From contig NZ_RQFG01000019.1 in NCBI RefSeq assembly GCF_004769235.1, positions 310,001 to 374,000 of the forward strand: 64,000 nt of DNA. The letters are read 5' to 3'. Positions 17,624 to 27,491 of this stretch are shown piece after piece (within the stretch, counting starts at the first letter, position 1; each line of letters starts with the position of its first letter). The notes beneath the pieces are model-generated. The model saw only the letters and a list, made by a program, of their open reading frames with translations. It did no database searches and had not been told where the DNA came from. Source of the stretch: Leptospira kanakyensis. Lineage in GTDB: Bacteria; Spirochaetota; Leptospiria; Leptospirales; Leptospiraceae. Both the position numbers and the translations under genes were made by a program.

Positions 17624-20515
17624 ATGAAAGAGGAAAACAACCTATCCGTTGTGGATTCCTTTATTCGTATTCGTGGCGCCAGAGAACATAACCTTAAAAA
17701 CGTAAACCTTGATATCCCTAGGGATAAACTTGTGGTCATCACTGGGCTTTCTGGATCAGGTAAGTCTTCTTTGGCCTTTGATACCATTTATGCTGAGGGT
17801 CAGAGAAGGTATGTGGAATCTCTATCCAGCTATGCTCGTCAATTTCTTGGGCAAATGGAAAAACCAGAGGTGGACCAAATTGAGGGACTAAGCCCCGCCA
17901 TCTCCATCGAACAAAAAACAACCCATAGAAACCCACGTTCGACTGTTGGAACAGTGACGGAAATTTATGATTATTTACGGCTGTTATATGCCCGAGTAGG
18001 AAAACCACATTGTCCTAAATGTGGAACTCCAATCTCAAGCCTTTCTGTAGACCAAATCACTGACAGGATCAATTTATTTCCTGAGGGAACCAAACTCCAA
18101 ATTATGGCCCCTGTCATCCAAGGGAAAAAAGGGGAACACAAAGAAGTCCTCGAACGTTATAAAAAAGAAGGATTCAATCGGGTGCGAGTGAATGGGGAAG
18201 TGTATTCCCTAGAAGATGAAATTCCTTTAAAGAAAAACTTCAAAGCCGATATCGACATCGTTGTAGACCGGATTGTGATGAAACCGGGAATCCAATCTCG
18301 GTTGTCTGATTCTGTGGAAACTGCCTTAAAAACTGCCGAGGGGATTGTGGTTGTGGAAGACGGTGAAAAGGATCATCTTTTTTCACAAAAATTATCCTGC
18401 CCCAAATGTGATGATGTGAGTATCCCCGAACTCACTCCAAGACTATTTTCCTTTAACTCTCCGTTTGGTGCTTGTTCCAATTGCGATGGCCTTGGTGCCC
18501 TCTTGGAATTTGATGAATCCCTTCTTGTCACAGATCGTGAAGCTTCTTTGGCAGAAGGTTGTATTGAAGCTTGGGGAGGATCCAAATCCAATTCTTATTG
18601 GTATATGGCCACCATACAGGCGTTATCTAAAAAGTTAAAATTCAACTTAAATACCTCTTGGAAAGATTTACCTGAAAAAGTTCGGAATACCATTTTACAT
18701 GGCGATTCTTCCATTCATATTGATTATGATTTTCGTGGTGCCAATTCCCATTATGAATTTTCTAAAAACTATGAAGGGGTGATTCCTAACCTCAAACGTA
18801 GGTACAAAGAAACCAAATCAGATTCTATGCGCCAGTGGTTTGAGTCCTTTATGACCAACCACGACTGCGATGAATGTAATGGGAAACGCCTTCGCCCAGA
18901 AGCATTGGCTGTCAAAGTCCAAGGGATTGGAATTGATGCCTATACTGGATTTTCAATTGAAAAGGCCTTAAATTTTACCAAGTCCTCTGAATACAAAGGG
19001 GCAGAAGATACCATCTCCAAACCCATCTTAAAGGAGATTTTACAACGGCTTCATTTTTTAAACGATGTGGGTGTTGGGTATTTGAATTTAAGTCGTGCTG
19101 CTGGAACCCTTTCCGGTGGTGAGATGCAAAGGATTCGCCTCGCAACCCAAATAGGTTCTCGCCTAATGGGTGTTTTGTATGTTTTAGATGAACCATCCAT
19201 TGGTCTCCACCAAAGAGACAATACGAAACTCGTCCAAACCTTAAAAGGTCTCCGTAACTTAGGAAATACCGTTCTTGTTGTGGAACATGACAAAGAAACG
19301 ATGGAAGAGGCAGATTTCATTGTGGATATGGGACCTGGGGCCGGAGTCCATGGGGGAGAGATTGTTTCTTTTGGAACTCCCGAACAAATCAAAAGGGACA
19401 AACATTCTGTCACAGGAAAGTTCCTTTCTGGGGAAAAAAGAATCTCCATGCCGAAAACCCGCCGGGTTGGAAACGGAAAATTCTTAAAGATTACGGGAGC
19501 TACACATAACAACCTAAAAAATGTGGAAGTATCCATTCCTCTAGGGACACTAACGGTAGTTACTGGGGTTTCCGGTTCTGGAAAATCCACTCTCATCAAT
19601 GAAATTCTTTATAAGGAACTCGCAAGTTCTGTGATGGGGATGAAACTTGTTCCGGGAAAACATAAAAAAATCGTAGGCAAAGACCAAATTGACAAAGTCA
19701 TCAATATTGACCAATCAGCCATTGGTAGGACTCCTCGTTCCAATCCGGCAACTTACACTGGTTTGTTTACATTTGTTAGAGATTTATTCAGCGGACTCGA
19801 AGAAGCAAAAGTTCGGGGTTATGGCCCTGGACGATTTAGTTTCAACGTCGCTGGGGGGCGCTGTGAAAAATGTGAAGGGGACGGAATCTTAAAAATTGAA
19901 ATGCATTTCCTTCCCGATATTTATGTGGAATGTGAGGTCTGCAAGGGAAAAAGATACAACCGTGAAACCTTGGAGGTCAAATACAAAGGAAAACATATTT
20001 CCGATATTTTGGATATGACTGTAGAGGAAGCCGTTGTTTTCTTCGAAAATATCCCAAACCTCAAACGAAAACTAGACACTCTGATGGATGTGGGCCTTGG
20101 TTATATCAAACTCGGACAGGCTGCCACTACTTTTTCCGGTGGGGAAGCACAAAGGATCAAACTTTCCACAGAACTTTCCAAAAGACCAACAGGCAAAACT
20201 CTCTATATTTTGGATGAACCGACAACAGGCCTTCATTTTGAAGATATCGAAAAACTTCTCTCTGTTTTGCAAGTGCTTGTGGACAAAGGTAACTCCATGG
20301 TCATCATCGAACATAACTTAGATGTGATCAAAGCGGCCGACTATATCATTGACATAGGACCTGAGGGTGGAGACGGAGGTGGCGAGGTGATTGCTACAGG
20401 AACTCCCGAAGAGGTTGTTGCCGTCAAACGTTCGTTCACCGGCCAATACTTAAAAAAAGTTTTAGAAGAAGAAAAGGCTCTCGATGCCAAATTCTCCAAA
20501 AAGAAATCTAAGTAA
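17624..20515 (+). CDS. uvrA: Excinuclease ABC subunit A
   Basis: UvrA recognises bulky DNA damage and loads UvrB in nucleotide excision repair. The 963-residue protein has two ABC ATPase halves: Walker [10 protein letters not shown] near residue 40 and GVSGSGKST near 650, signature motifs [13 protein letters not shown] and [11 protein letters not shown], and Walker B sequences [11 protein letters not shown] and [11 protein letters not shown]. Zinc modules are visible as CPKCGTP, CPKCDD...CSNCDG and the C-terminal CEKCEGDG...CEVCKGKRY. Length is normal. No clear Shine-Dalgarno precedes ATG 17624 and I see no TTTG-N5-CAAA LexA box in the 40 bases before it. mfd and this gene in one window reflect repair genes, not one operon. 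Confidence 0.98.
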   Translation: MKEENNLSVVDSFIRIRGAREHNLKNVNLDIPRDKLVVITGLSGSGKSSLAFDTIYAEGQRRYVESLSSYARQFLGQMEKPEVDQIEGLSPAISIEQKTTHRNPRSTVGTVTEIYDYLRLLYARVGKPHCPKCGTPISSLSVDQITDRINLFPEGTKLQIMAPVIQGKKGEHKEVLERYKKEGFNRVRVNGEVYSLEDEIPLKKNFKADIDIVVDRIVMKPGIQSRLSDSVETALKTAEGIVVVEDGEKDHLFSQKLSCPKCDDVSIPELTPRLFSFNSPFGACSNCDGLGALLEFDESLLVTDREASLAEGCIEAWGGSKSNSYWYMATIQALSKKLKFNLNTSWKDLPEKVRNTILHGDSSIHIDYDFRGANSHYEFSKNYEGVIPNLKRRYKETKSDSMRQWFESFMTNHDCDECNGKRLRPEALAVKVQGIGIDAYTGFSIEKALNFTKSSEYKGAEDTISKPILKEILQRLHFLNDVGVGYLNLSRAAGTLSGGEMQRIRLATQIGSRLMGVLYVLDEPSIGLHQRDNTKLVQTLKGLRNLGNTVLVVEHDKETMEEADFIVDMGPGAGVHGGEIVSFGTPEQIKRDKHSVTGKFLSGEKRISMPKTRRVGNGKFLKITGATHNNLKNVEVSIPLGTLTVVTGVSGSGKSTLINEILYKELASSVMGMKLVPGKHKKIVGKDQIDKVINIDQSAIGRTPRSNPATYTGLFTFVRDLFSGLEEAKVRGYGPGRFSFNVAGGRCEKCEGDGILKIEMHFLPDIYVECEVCKGKRYNRETLEVKYKGKHISDILDMTVEEAVVFFENIPNLKRKLDTLMDVGLGYIKLGQAATTFSGGEAQRIKLSTELSKRPTGKTLYILDEPTTGLHFEDIEKLLSVLQVLVDKGNSMVIIEHNLDVIKAADYIIDIGPEGGDGGGEVIATGTPEEVVAVKRSFTGQYLKKVLEEEKALDAKFSKKKSK

Positions 20516-20521
20516 GTTTTC

Positions 20522-21595
20522 GTGAATCCGACAAATGAGAATTTGATTTTAAAGTATGGGGAACCTGGTTCGATATACCCTAAGAATTTTACTCAAAGTG
20601 CATCCGTCGGATTTTATCGGAGTTGGAAACCCATCCTCATTCAGGAAGGTTACTACCATTTCCTTCTTGGTTTTGAATCCTATTTAGAATTCCAAAAAAA
20701 AATCTCAAGTCTTGCAGAAGAGCCGGTTGGAGTTTCCTTAAGCCTTTCTTGTATGGTGGAAGTGAATGTGGCCGGAGGAATCCTATATCATGCGAGCCGA
20801 ATCCATAAGGAAAACCATAACCAAGATCAAAATCGGGATACGTTAACCCAAGAGGTTCTCCATTCCCTTTGGGATGGTTTCCGGGAAGGTAATTCCACCA
20901 AAATTTTTGCAGTGGGAGTGAGTGAACCGGGTTGGGAAACGAAACTTAGAAAACTAAGTTCGACTGTTAGAGAAGGAAAGTTATCAGGAACGAAATCCTT
21001 TATCACGAATGGGGCGGAAGCCGATGCCATCTTTTGGGTGACTAAATCGGAAGAGGGAAATCCTATTTATTTGGTCCAACGGAATCAAAAGACTAATATT
21101 CAAAACATAGAGGGTGAATCTAAGAATCCTAACCAAACAATTGAAGAATCCTTTCATACCGATTTTACACCCCTTGTCACTCACCTCAAACTAAAGTTAT
21201 GCGAATATCCAATTCATCCAGAAGATATGATTTTAGAAAACTATGGAAAATTGGGTATGGAACTAAGACTCAAAGAACTTCTTTCTCTTGTATCTTTACT
21301 GATTGGAAAATCCAAAAAAGTTTCCTTGGAAAATGAATCTGTAAAAGTCGAAAGAGAAAAACTCACCCTATGGAGGGACAATTTTTTATCCCAGTGCCAA
21401 GGAAATCCAGATACCGATTTTTTACTTTCAGGTTTTCCTTATCCGACAGAGGGACTCCTTCTGGCCCTCAGCCAACATTGGAATTTAGGATCCCCGAAAG
21501 ACCTAAAGTCCGTGGATTCAGACTTTCAACTTTTTGTTTGGGAAGACCAGTTCACCGAGTATTTAATCCAAAAGAAAAAACGAAAACTTTCTTAA
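20522..21595 (+). CDS. Acyl-CoA dehydrogenase-like protein, divergent
   Basis: A 357-residue protein starting at GTG 20522, seven bases after uvrA. The middle resembles the acyl-CoA dehydrogenase beta domain: VGVSEPGWETKLRKL corresponds to the usual 'TEPxxGSD' segment and LSGTKSFITNGAEADAIF to 'xGxKxFITNGxxAD'. Before it is a helical region (30-110) with GVSLSLSCMVEVNVAGGILYH. The C-terminal helical domain that normally binds FAD and forms tetramers is short and unlike the family, and the catalytic glutamate is not recognisable. It may be an inactive relative or a non-dehydrogenase with the same fold. The stop overlaps the convergent transporter gene by four bases. Confidence 0.65.
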   Translation: MNPTNENLILKYGEPGSIYPKNFTQSASVGFYRSWKPILIQEGYYHFLLGFESYLEFQKKISSLAEEPVGVSLSLSCMVEVNVAGGILYHASRIHKENHNQDQNRDTLTQEVLHSLWDGFREGNSTKIFAVGVSEPGWETKLRKLSSTVREGKLSGTKSFITNGAEADAIFWVTKSEEGNPIYLVQRNQKTNIQNIEGESKNPNQTIEESFHTDFTPLVTHLKLKLCEYPIHPEDMILENYGKLGMELRLKELLSLVSLLIGKSKKVSLENESVKVEREKLTLWRDNFLSQCQGNPDTDFLLSGFPYPTEGLLLALSQHWNLGSPKDLKSVDSDFQLFVWEDQFTEYLIQKKKRKLS

Positions 21596-22548
21596 TGGTG
21601 GTGGTCGTGTGCATGTCCGTGGCTATGGCCATGGTGGCCAAACTCACGTTCGGTTTCTCTGACAGAAATTTCTTCCAGTTTTTCTTTGAATGTTGCAGAT
21701 AAGATTTCCACAGAAACAAAGGGAACTCCAAATTCGCTTTTAAGGACTTTATGGATTTCTAAAACAATTTTGTCTCTATCTGCATTTTTATCAACTAAGA
21801 TCTGTAATTCGACAGAAAATACACCGGAAGTGAGTTTACGAACTGTAATTCCTGGAACAGATTCAATCCCAGGAAAAACCCGGATATGCTCTAACAGATG
21901 TTCCTTGTCAAAATCACTTGTATCTGCTTCGATGAGAATCTCAATCGATTCTTTGACTATTCCGTAGGATGTTTTTAGGATAAAGATTCCAAGGATCACA
22001 CTTAGGAAATGATCGACTTCTCGAAATCCAGTGAACCGGATGATGAGTGCCCCAATGACCACAGCTAAAGTCCCCAAAAGATCACTGAGAACATGTAAGT
22101 AAGCGGACTTTAAATTTAAGCTAGTTTTACTCACTCCCACAAGGAGAGCCGCCGAAATCAAATTGATTCCAAAACCAATGACAGCATAAGCCAACATGGA
22201 ATCAGGTTCCACATGTGCAGTCCCCGAAAAACGTAGATAACTTTCGTATAGAATGAAAATAGCAATTCCAATCAAAAGAAAACCATTGAGTAGAGCGGCA
22301 AGAACTTCAAAACGATGAAATCCAAAAGGGTATTTGGAAGTGGGTTTTTTAGAGGCAATGAGTAGTGCAAATAAAGAAATGATGTGAGCAAAAACATCCG
22401 TAAAGATATGGCCTGCATCTGCAAATAGGGCAAGGCTTCCGCTTTCTCTGGAACCAATCCATTCAATAAAAAAAATAGCAATCGATAGAACACCTGATAG
22501 GCTTAAAAAAAACACCAATCGGGAACGTTTGGGTCTTGGCTTAGTCAT
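21592..22548 (-). CDS. Cation diffusion facilitator family metal exporter
   Basis: This 318-residue protein is a CDF proton/metal antiporter, most likely for zinc. Six transmembrane segments lie between residues 10 and 205. The transport-site motifs are ALFADAGHIFTDVFAH in the second helix and YLHVLSDLLGTLAVV in the fifth, giving the HxxxD pairs typical of Zn-specific members. A cytosolic ferredoxin-like domain follows (210-295), and the tail is strongly His-rich (FGHHGHSHGHAHDHHH), a probable metal buffer. The gene start overlaps the end of the OmpA-like gene by eight bases, so it is coupled to the envelope-protein genes upstream. Confidence 0.93.
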   Translation of the reverse strand: MTKPRPKRSRLVFFLSLSGVLSIAIFFIEWIGSRESGSLALFADAGHIFTDVFAHIISLFALLIASKKPTSKYPFGFHRFEVLAALLNGFLLIGIAIFILYESYLRFSGTAHVEPDSMLAYAVIGFGINLISAALLVGVSKTSLNLKSAYLHVLSDLLGTLAVVIGALIIRFTGFREVDHFLSVILGIFILKTSYGIVKESIEILIEADTSDFDKEHLLEHIRVFPGIESVPGITVRKLTSGVFSVELQILVDKNADRDKIVLEIHKVLKSEFGVPFVSVEILSATFKEKLEEISVRETEREFGHHGHSHGHAHDHHH

Positions 22549-23593
22549 TATTTGTGTTTAGTGACCCGGTGGCTCTTGGTACCACAACAATATCTACCCG
22601 ACGATTGAGTGCTTTGTTTTCTTTAGTTGAATTAGGAACAATGGGTTGAAACTCACCATACCCAGCGCTTGAAAAGTTTTTTGGGTTTAGGTTTTTGTTT
22701 TGTAACATATATTCCAAAACAGATAATGCTCGTTCGCTGGAAAGATGCCAATTGTTTCGAAATTTTGTTTTGATAGGAACATTATCTGTATGTCCCTCTA
22801 CTATAATATAGTTTTCGGGATAGGAAGCGAGGATATCTCGGATTTTATCAATGGCCGGAAGGATGGCCGGTTTTAAATCTGAGGAACCACTATCAAAGGA
22901 AATTTTATCATCAATATTGATGATGAGTTTGTTATGAAAACGTTTGAGACGGATTTGGCCCGAGGTAATTTCTTTTGCGAGTTTTTCTTCAAACTCCTTT
23001 GTTTGTTCCGCAAGCCTTTCCAATTCTCTTTTTTGTTCTTTGGTGAGTTTACGAAGGTTTCCTAGTTCCTCTTCTAAATTACGAATTCGTTCTTTTAGTT
23101 CATCTATTTTTGCTTCGTAAGTTTCACGAAGTTTTTGTTCGTTTTGGAGGCATTCACGTTCTTTATCTTCTAGTTTTTTCTTATAAGCGTCTAAATCAGC
23201 TCTGTCTTTTTCTTCTCGTTTCCGGTTTTCTTCTGCTAGAAGACGTTCCTTATCAGTTCCTTTTTTTTCCAAACTACGAAGGCGCATATCATAATCGCGC
23301 ATTTTATCAGAGTATTCGTTTTGTTCTTTGGCACGGTTTCGTTTTTCAAGTTCCAAATCTTCTGTAAGATTTCGGTTTTGAGTTTGGAGGTCTTTTTTTT
23401 CCTCTTCCAGACGATTCAATTCGTTTTGGTGTTGTTTGCGAATGTCAGCCAGTTCCAATTCCAAAGCATATTTTTCTTTGTAGATTTGGTTGTATTCGTA
23501 AGGGAAATAAACCCAATCCGCAGAGAGAGAGGATAACGAAAGAAATCCAAATAGGAAAAAGAAAGTAAGTGATGAAAACTTATTTCGCATCAT
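22541..23593 (-). CDS. OmpA-family protein with long coiled coil
   Basis: A 350-residue secreted protein. The start is ATG 23593 (or 23590), with AGAGGA about eight bases upstream; a TTG at 23596 precedes them in frame. An N-terminal signal peptide (1-25, ending near SLSADW) is followed by a coiled coil of about 190 residues, rich in Glu/Lys/Arg heptads, and a C-terminal OmpA domain (215-335). In that domain KISFDSGSSDLKPAILPAIDKI, VEGHTDNVP, LSSERALSV and GYGEFQPI are the peptidoglycan-binding landmarks. It probably spans the periplasm to bind the wall. It overlaps a coiled-coil lipoprotein upstream and a metal exporter downstream. Confidence 0.88.
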   Translation of the reverse strand: MMRNKFSSLTFFFLFGFLSLSSLSADWVYFPYEYNQIYKEKYALELELADIRKQHQNELNRLEEEKKDLQTQNRNLTEDLELEKRNRAKEQNEYSDKMRDYDMRLRSLEKKGTDKERLLAEENRKREEKDRADLDAYKKKLEDKERECLQNEQKLRETYEAKIDELKERIRNLEEELGNLRKLTKEQKRELERLAEQTKEFEEKLAKEITSGQIRLKRFHNKLIINIDDKISFDSGSSDLKPAILPAIDKIRDILASYPENYIIVEGHTDNVPIKTKFRNNWHLSSERALSVLEYMLQNKNLNPKNFSSAGYGEFQPIVPNSTKENKALNRRVDIVVVPRATGSLNTNND

Positions 23594-24272
23594 CAAAACT
23601 ATCCTCTAAATTGACCTTTGGCAAACTAGGTGCCTCTGCCTTAACCCTTTCAAAATCGGAAACACGGCGGCGAGCATCGGATTTTTTCTCCGCATATTGG
23701 GTTTCGTAAATTTCTTTTTTAACGTATTCTGGATCCGCAGGAGTTTTTCCTTGGGATTCTTGGAACTTCACGGCAATTTCAGAGCGAACTAACTCAAGTT
23801 CGGCGATAAGTTCTCCCAAGGCCGCTTCTTTCATTTCCAAATAGGCTTTGTCTTCCTTTTCTTTTTGGATCCAAGTTTTATAACGAGTTTCTTCTTTAGC
23901 TCTTTCCAATTCATGGGATTGGCTTTCTTCCAAATATCGTTTGGAGGAGGCGGAATCCTCTTTCAAAACAAAATAGTTTTCTTTGGTGCGAGAGAGATCT
24001 CGTTGGGAGCCATGTTTGGTAACTTTGGCTTGAGAAATTTTAATGGCTTGGCCTGTGAGAGCATTTGCTTTTCTCTGCATTGAGACTTCGTTGTTTAGTT
24101 TGATGATTTTATCAGTGAGAACTCTTGTGGCATTTTTTTGCTCCGCATTCATGACTTCTTCGCGGACATAGGCATCCGGAACCTTACTGATTTTGGGTTC
24201 GAAGAGCACACATTGGGAAAAAACTAGGATAAGAAAAAGATTCGTTTTCAAAATTCGAACTCGTGCCGACAT
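23580..24272 (-). CDS. Coiled-coil lipoprotein
   Basis: I choose ATG 24272 (230 residues), with AGG eight bases upstream, because it gives a good lipoprotein signal: basic start, hydrophobic TNLFLILVFSQC with the likely lipidated Cys at residue 20. An in-frame GTG at 24293 adds seven residues. The mature part is almost wholly alpha-helical and coiled, with dense Glu/Lys, e.g. EEVMNAEQKNATRVLTDKI and LIAELELVRSEIAVKFQES. No enzymatic motif is visible. The stop lies inside the start region of the coiled-coil OmpA gene, so the two long helical envelope proteins are made together and may interact; that is inference. Confidence 0.75.
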   Translation of the reverse strand: MSARVRILKTNLFLILVFSQCVLFEPKISKVPDAYVREEVMNAEQKNATRVLTDKIIKLNNEVSMQRKANALTGQAIKISQAKVTKHGSQRDLSRTKENYFVLKEDSASSKRYLEESQSHELERAKEETRYKTWIQKEKEDKAYLEMKEAALGELIAELELVRSEIAVKFQESQGKTPADPEYVKKEIYETQYAEKKSDARRRVSDFERVKAEAPSLPKVNLEDSFDDAK

Positions 24273-24337
24273 AGGATATAGCCTATGCTCCACGTGACAT
24301 AACCGTCAATTGTAAATTTCAGGAAATCCGCTGATTT

Positions 24338-25741
24338 ATGGAAGAAGAAAGAAAGAAAGAGTCCGAATTCCGTATCAAAATCGACAGAGAGAGCGATTCC
24401 TATGATGAGTTTGTCGCTGAGATTAAAAATCTAGTTTCTTTAGAAGATTCCAAAAGACTGAAAGAGATGTTGGATGGAGCTCACCCTGCTGACATCGTTA
24501 CCTTATTTCGTGATTTAGAAAGGGAAGAAGAATTATACCTTTTCCGCATCCTTCCGAAAGAAGACCAGGCTTATGCCTTAGTCAAAATGGAAGAAGAGAC
24601 CTTAGAGTCTTTTTTAGAAGAACTTTCCGTTGATGAAATTTCAAATACAGTCAACCATATTGAAACGGATGAGACTACGTATCTTCTTTCTTATTTACCA
24701 AGCACTAAACGAGAGTTAGTTTTAGCAAATTTAAGTAAAACCGATAGTTTTGAAATTCGTTCGCAACTTGGATTTCGAGAGTCTTCTGCGGGACGACTGA
24801 TGTCCAAAGACTTTGCCACCGTTTCCATCAACGATAATGTCCGTAAAGGGATCATCAATGTTCGGAAAAAAGCCAAAGAAATCGAAGATATCTACCAAGT
24901 GTATGTGACCGACGAGGCGGGAGTTTTGGAAGGATTCATCCCTCTAAAAGATTTATTTCTCACTCCAATCAATACCAAAGTAGCAAAGATTACTAATTTT
25001 TCGGTATTTGCTTTTCATTACGATGTGGATCAGGAAGAGGTCGCCAATACCTTTAAAAAATACGATTTATTCAGTGCTGCTGTAACGGATGATTTGGGTC
25101 GTATCATTGGTCGGATCACGGTGGATGATGTTTTAGAAATCGTCGAAGAGGAAGCATCAGAAGATATCCTCCTCATGGCTGGGGTTTCTGAAGATGAAAG
25201 ACTATCTACGCCCATTTTACAATCTGTCAAACGTCGTATCATATGGCTTAATGTTAATTTACTGACTGCCTTTGTGAGTTCCACTGTGGTTGCTTTTTTT
25301 GAAGATACCATCTCTCAAATTGTTGTGCTTGCGACATTGATGCCAATTGTTGCAGGCCTCGGTGGGAATGCTGGAACACAATCTGTAACAGTTGTCATTC
25401 GAAATATTGCAACCGGAGATCTTTCTTTTTCCAATTGGTGGGAAGCTGTCAGAAAAGAATTTACCATTGGTGTTTTGAATGGACTGGTTCTCGGAACAGT
25501 CACCGGGTGTATGATCTTTTTTGTAAAAGGCAACCTTGTCCTTGGTCTTGTGGTTGGAACTGCTATGTTTGTAAATATGATTGTGGCTTCCTTAACTGGA
25601 TCACTGGTTCCTATATTTTTAAAGGCGATGCGAGTGGATCCTGCCATTGCTTCTTCTATCTTTGTCACAGCGACAACTGATGTTTGTGGGTTTTTCTTTT
25701 TCCTCGGACTTGCCACAGTGTTCGCAAAATATTTAATTTAA
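24338..25741 (+). CDS. mgtE: Magnesium transporter MgtE
   Basis: MgtE is a Mg2+-gated channel. The 467-residue protein has the usual order: an N-terminal helical domain (about 45-145) with HPADIVTLFRDL, two CBS domains (150-280) including SAGRLMSKDFATV and IGRITVDDVLEIVEEEASED, the plug helix LLMAGV, and five transmembrane helices (300-465). The pore segment PIVAGLGGNAGTQS and the final helix with TATTDVCGFFFFLGLA match the family. The first 40 residues are charged and variable. It is divergent from the coiled-coil lipoprotein gene. Confidence 0.96.
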   Translation: MEEERKKESEFRIKIDRESDSYDEFVAEIKNLVSLEDSKRLKEMLDGAHPADIVTLFRDLEREEELYLFRILPKEDQAYALVKMEEETLESFLEELSVDEISNTVNHIETDETTYLLSYLPSTKRELVLANLSKTDSFEIRSQLGFRESSAGRLMSKDFATVSINDNVRKGIINVRKKAKEIEDIYQVYVTDEAGVLEGFIPLKDLFLTPINTKVAKITNFSVFAFHYDVDQEEVANTFKKYDLFSAAVTDDLGRIIGRITVDDVLEIVEEEASEDILLMAGVSEDERLSTPILQSVKRRIIWLNVNLLTAFVSSTVVAFFEDTISQIVVLATLMPIVAGLGGNAGTQSVTVVIRNIATGDLSFSNWWEAVRKEFTIGVLNGLVLGTVTGCMIFFVKGNLVLGLVVGTAMFVNMIVASLTGSLVPIFLKAMRVDPAIASSIFVTATTDVCGFFFFLGLATVFAKYLI

Positions 25742-25804
25742 GGGATTCTCCTTTTCATTTTAAATTCTTGCCAGGGTGGGAAACTGCCAAAAACTGATGT
25801 CGAA

Positions 25805-26440
25805 ATGAAAATTTTGCATTTGTTTTTATCCCTTGGATTCGTTTCCTTTTTTCTTTTTTGCCAGTCCACTCCCCAAACCAATGCAAACCTTAATTCCGAA
25901 TCCAATTCGGAAATCCTTCCCATAAAAGAATCACTGCCTGCACCGGGTGGCGAGGGTGAAATCATCTTAAACGAAAAAGGGGAAGAGGTCCAGAACCATT
26001 CGGGAGAGATTCCATTCTTCCAAAAGAAAAGTGAGTTACCAACAGAACTTTTCCGTGTATACATTGCCTCGGATTCTTATATGGTTCGCCAGATCCGTCA
26101 TACGGATAAAATCCGTAGAAAACCGGATCCAGGTGGAGATGAACTTGCTAAAGAAGAAATGAAGAAGTTTGACCTCTTAAGTTTTGTGGACGATGGAATG
26201 ATTACGATCGGACTCAACACAATTACAGGGAAACTGGAATCCATTGCTTTTGATCGTCGTGTTCCAAGGATCAATGATGTGGCAAAGATCATTCAAAATG
26301 ATGCTTCCCGTTTCAATTACGAACATTCCTCAAAAGATGGAACACCCATCATCACTAAGTTTTTAATTAGTTATCAAATTCGTCTCTATCCAGGCAAAAC
26401 TAGAGACGAAATCAAACAGATGTTACAAAAGAAAAAGTAA
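25805..26440 (+). CDS. Putative lipoprotein, unknown function
   Basis: A 211-residue protein beginning MKILHLFLSLGFVSFFLFC, a signal peptide with probable lipidated Cys at 19. A Ser/Asn/Glu-rich, low-complexity tether (20-60) precedes a globular part (70-211) with LPTELFRVYIASDSYMVRQI, FDLLSFVDDGMITIGLNT and the C-terminal RLYPGKTRDEIKQMLQKKK. I do not recognise the fold. The stop codon lies in the first arm of a strong hairpin. The 63-base gap after mgtE leaves open whether it has its own promoter. Confidence 0.7.
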   Translation: MKILHLFLSLGFVSFFLFCQSTPQTNANLNSESNSEILPIKESLPAPGGEGEIILNEKGEEVQNHSGEIPFFQKKSELPTELFRVYIASDSYMVRQIRHTDKIRRKPDPGGDELAKEEMKKFDLLSFVDDGMITIGLNTITGKLESIAFDRRVPRINDVAKIIQNDASRFNYEHSSKDGTPIITKFLISYQIRLYPGKTRDEIKQMLQKKK

Positions 26441-26460
26441 ACCGACAACCTTCGGTTTAC
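26437..26460. terminator. Hairpin between convergent lipoprotein genes
   Basis: GTAAACCGA (26437-26445) and TCGGTTTAC (26452-26460) form a perfect 9-bp stem with a six-base loop, followed by TTTATAATTATT on the + strand and preceded by A-rich sequence that gives U-rich sequence on the - strand. It can serve both convergent genes and its first arm includes the stop of the + gene. Confidence 0.75.
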
Positions 26461-26488
26461 TTTATAATTATTAAGTTATCCTTTTCGA

Positions 26489-27460
26489 TTACCACTTAAA
26501 GTTTCCATGTTTTTCGTATTGGAAAGGAATGGTTTCTGTTATAGTGGGAACTTTTAGTCCCGAATCACCCTTTAAATCAAACTGTGCCGATTTTGATTGG
26601 ATGGTTTTGTATAAAGAGGAGCTAATGGACGTTATGGGAAACTTGGTTGCTACTTTAACAGTCGAAGTTTTTCCGGAGTTGATGATTTCTTTGGGAGTTC
26701 CGTTTAGGAACTTTTCACCTGCTAAATTTAAATCATAATTTAGGTTTGTTAGATTTAGATTGGAGGCAGCTTGGTTTGCAAAAACAAAATCAAATTCTGT
26801 ATTTAAGTCTAGGTTCAGTCCAGAAAGTCCCGCTTTGGCCGCAGAAGTGGCTGGTTGTTTGGATCCGCCAAGGAGTCCTTTTAAAAAACCGGTAGCAGTG
26901 TCTGCTAATGCATCCGTATTAGAGGCACTCAGAATGTCAGCTTCCGTAGGCATTAAAATTTTAAAATTTTGAATTTCCACATTGGGAAGAACTGCCGGAA
27001 TTTCCTTTTTTTTCACAAAGGGAAAACTAAGAGAATCTTTTCCTAGAAGTTGCCATTGTTTAGGAATGGGAATTTTCATATTTCCTTCCGCACTTACCTC
27101 TAACAAAGGTTTGTCTGGAAATTTTTTATAAAGATTTAGTAAGTCAGTATATTTTAGTTTCACTTCCAGTGGGAGTTGTTTTGTTTTTTTCCCTTCTATG
27201 GCGCCTAAGTCTGTTTTGATTTGGGAAAGTTTTAAACCTTCAATTTTAATGTCCATATCTAATAAAGAACTAGGGAGAGAAACTGGATATGGATTCTCTA
27301 CAGAGGTAACCACGTTTAGAGTGATGTCTGTAAAGGTGATACTTTTGATTGATAAAGAATCAAAGTCAAAAGTAGGAGTTGGGATTTTGTCTTGGATCAC
27401 ACCAAGGACGGAACATTGGAAAGTAAAAATAGAAAGGATGAGGGGAAGGGCCAATTTCAT
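26489..27460 (-). CDS. LEA14/WHy-domain lipoprotein
   Basis: A 323-residue protein with a short lipoprotein signal (MKLALPLILSIFTFQC, Cys16). The body has the beta-sandwich pattern of LEA type-2 (WHy) domains: IKSITFTDITLNVVTSVENP followed by YPVSLPSSLLDMDIKIEGLKL is the classic 'xVxNPNxxP' unit. A second related stretch is LDLNTEFDFVFANQAASNLNLTNLNYDLNLAG, so there may be two copies separated by a Gly/Ala-rich linker (around 185-210). Such domains are found in stress-related and envelope proteins. It lies 31 bases after xth and is probably co-transcribed with it. Confidence 0.83.
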   Translation of the reverse strand: MKLALPLILSIFTFQCSVLGVIQDKIPTPTFDFDSLSIKSITFTDITLNVVTSVENPYPVSLPSSLLDMDIKIEGLKLSQIKTDLGAIEGKKTKQLPLEVKLKYTDLLNLYKKFPDKPLLEVSAEGNMKIPIPKQWQLLGKDSLSFPFVKKKEIPAVLPNVEIQNFKILMPTEADILSASNTDALADTATGFLKGLLGGSKQPATSAAKAGLSGLNLDLNTEFDFVFANQAASNLNLTNLNYDLNLAGEKFLNGTPKEIINSGKTSTVKVATKFPITSISSSLYKTIQSKSAQFDLKGDSGLKVPTITETIPFQYEKHGNFKW

Positions 27461-27491
27461 CCCAGAAATTTCTCCTGGAATGAATCCTTTG

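Noticed and set aside
17584..17787. N-terminal extension of sppA to 17787.
   Set aside because: It would overlap uvrA antisense by 160 bases; GTG 17583 has a good AGAGGA and gives the normal membrane anchor.
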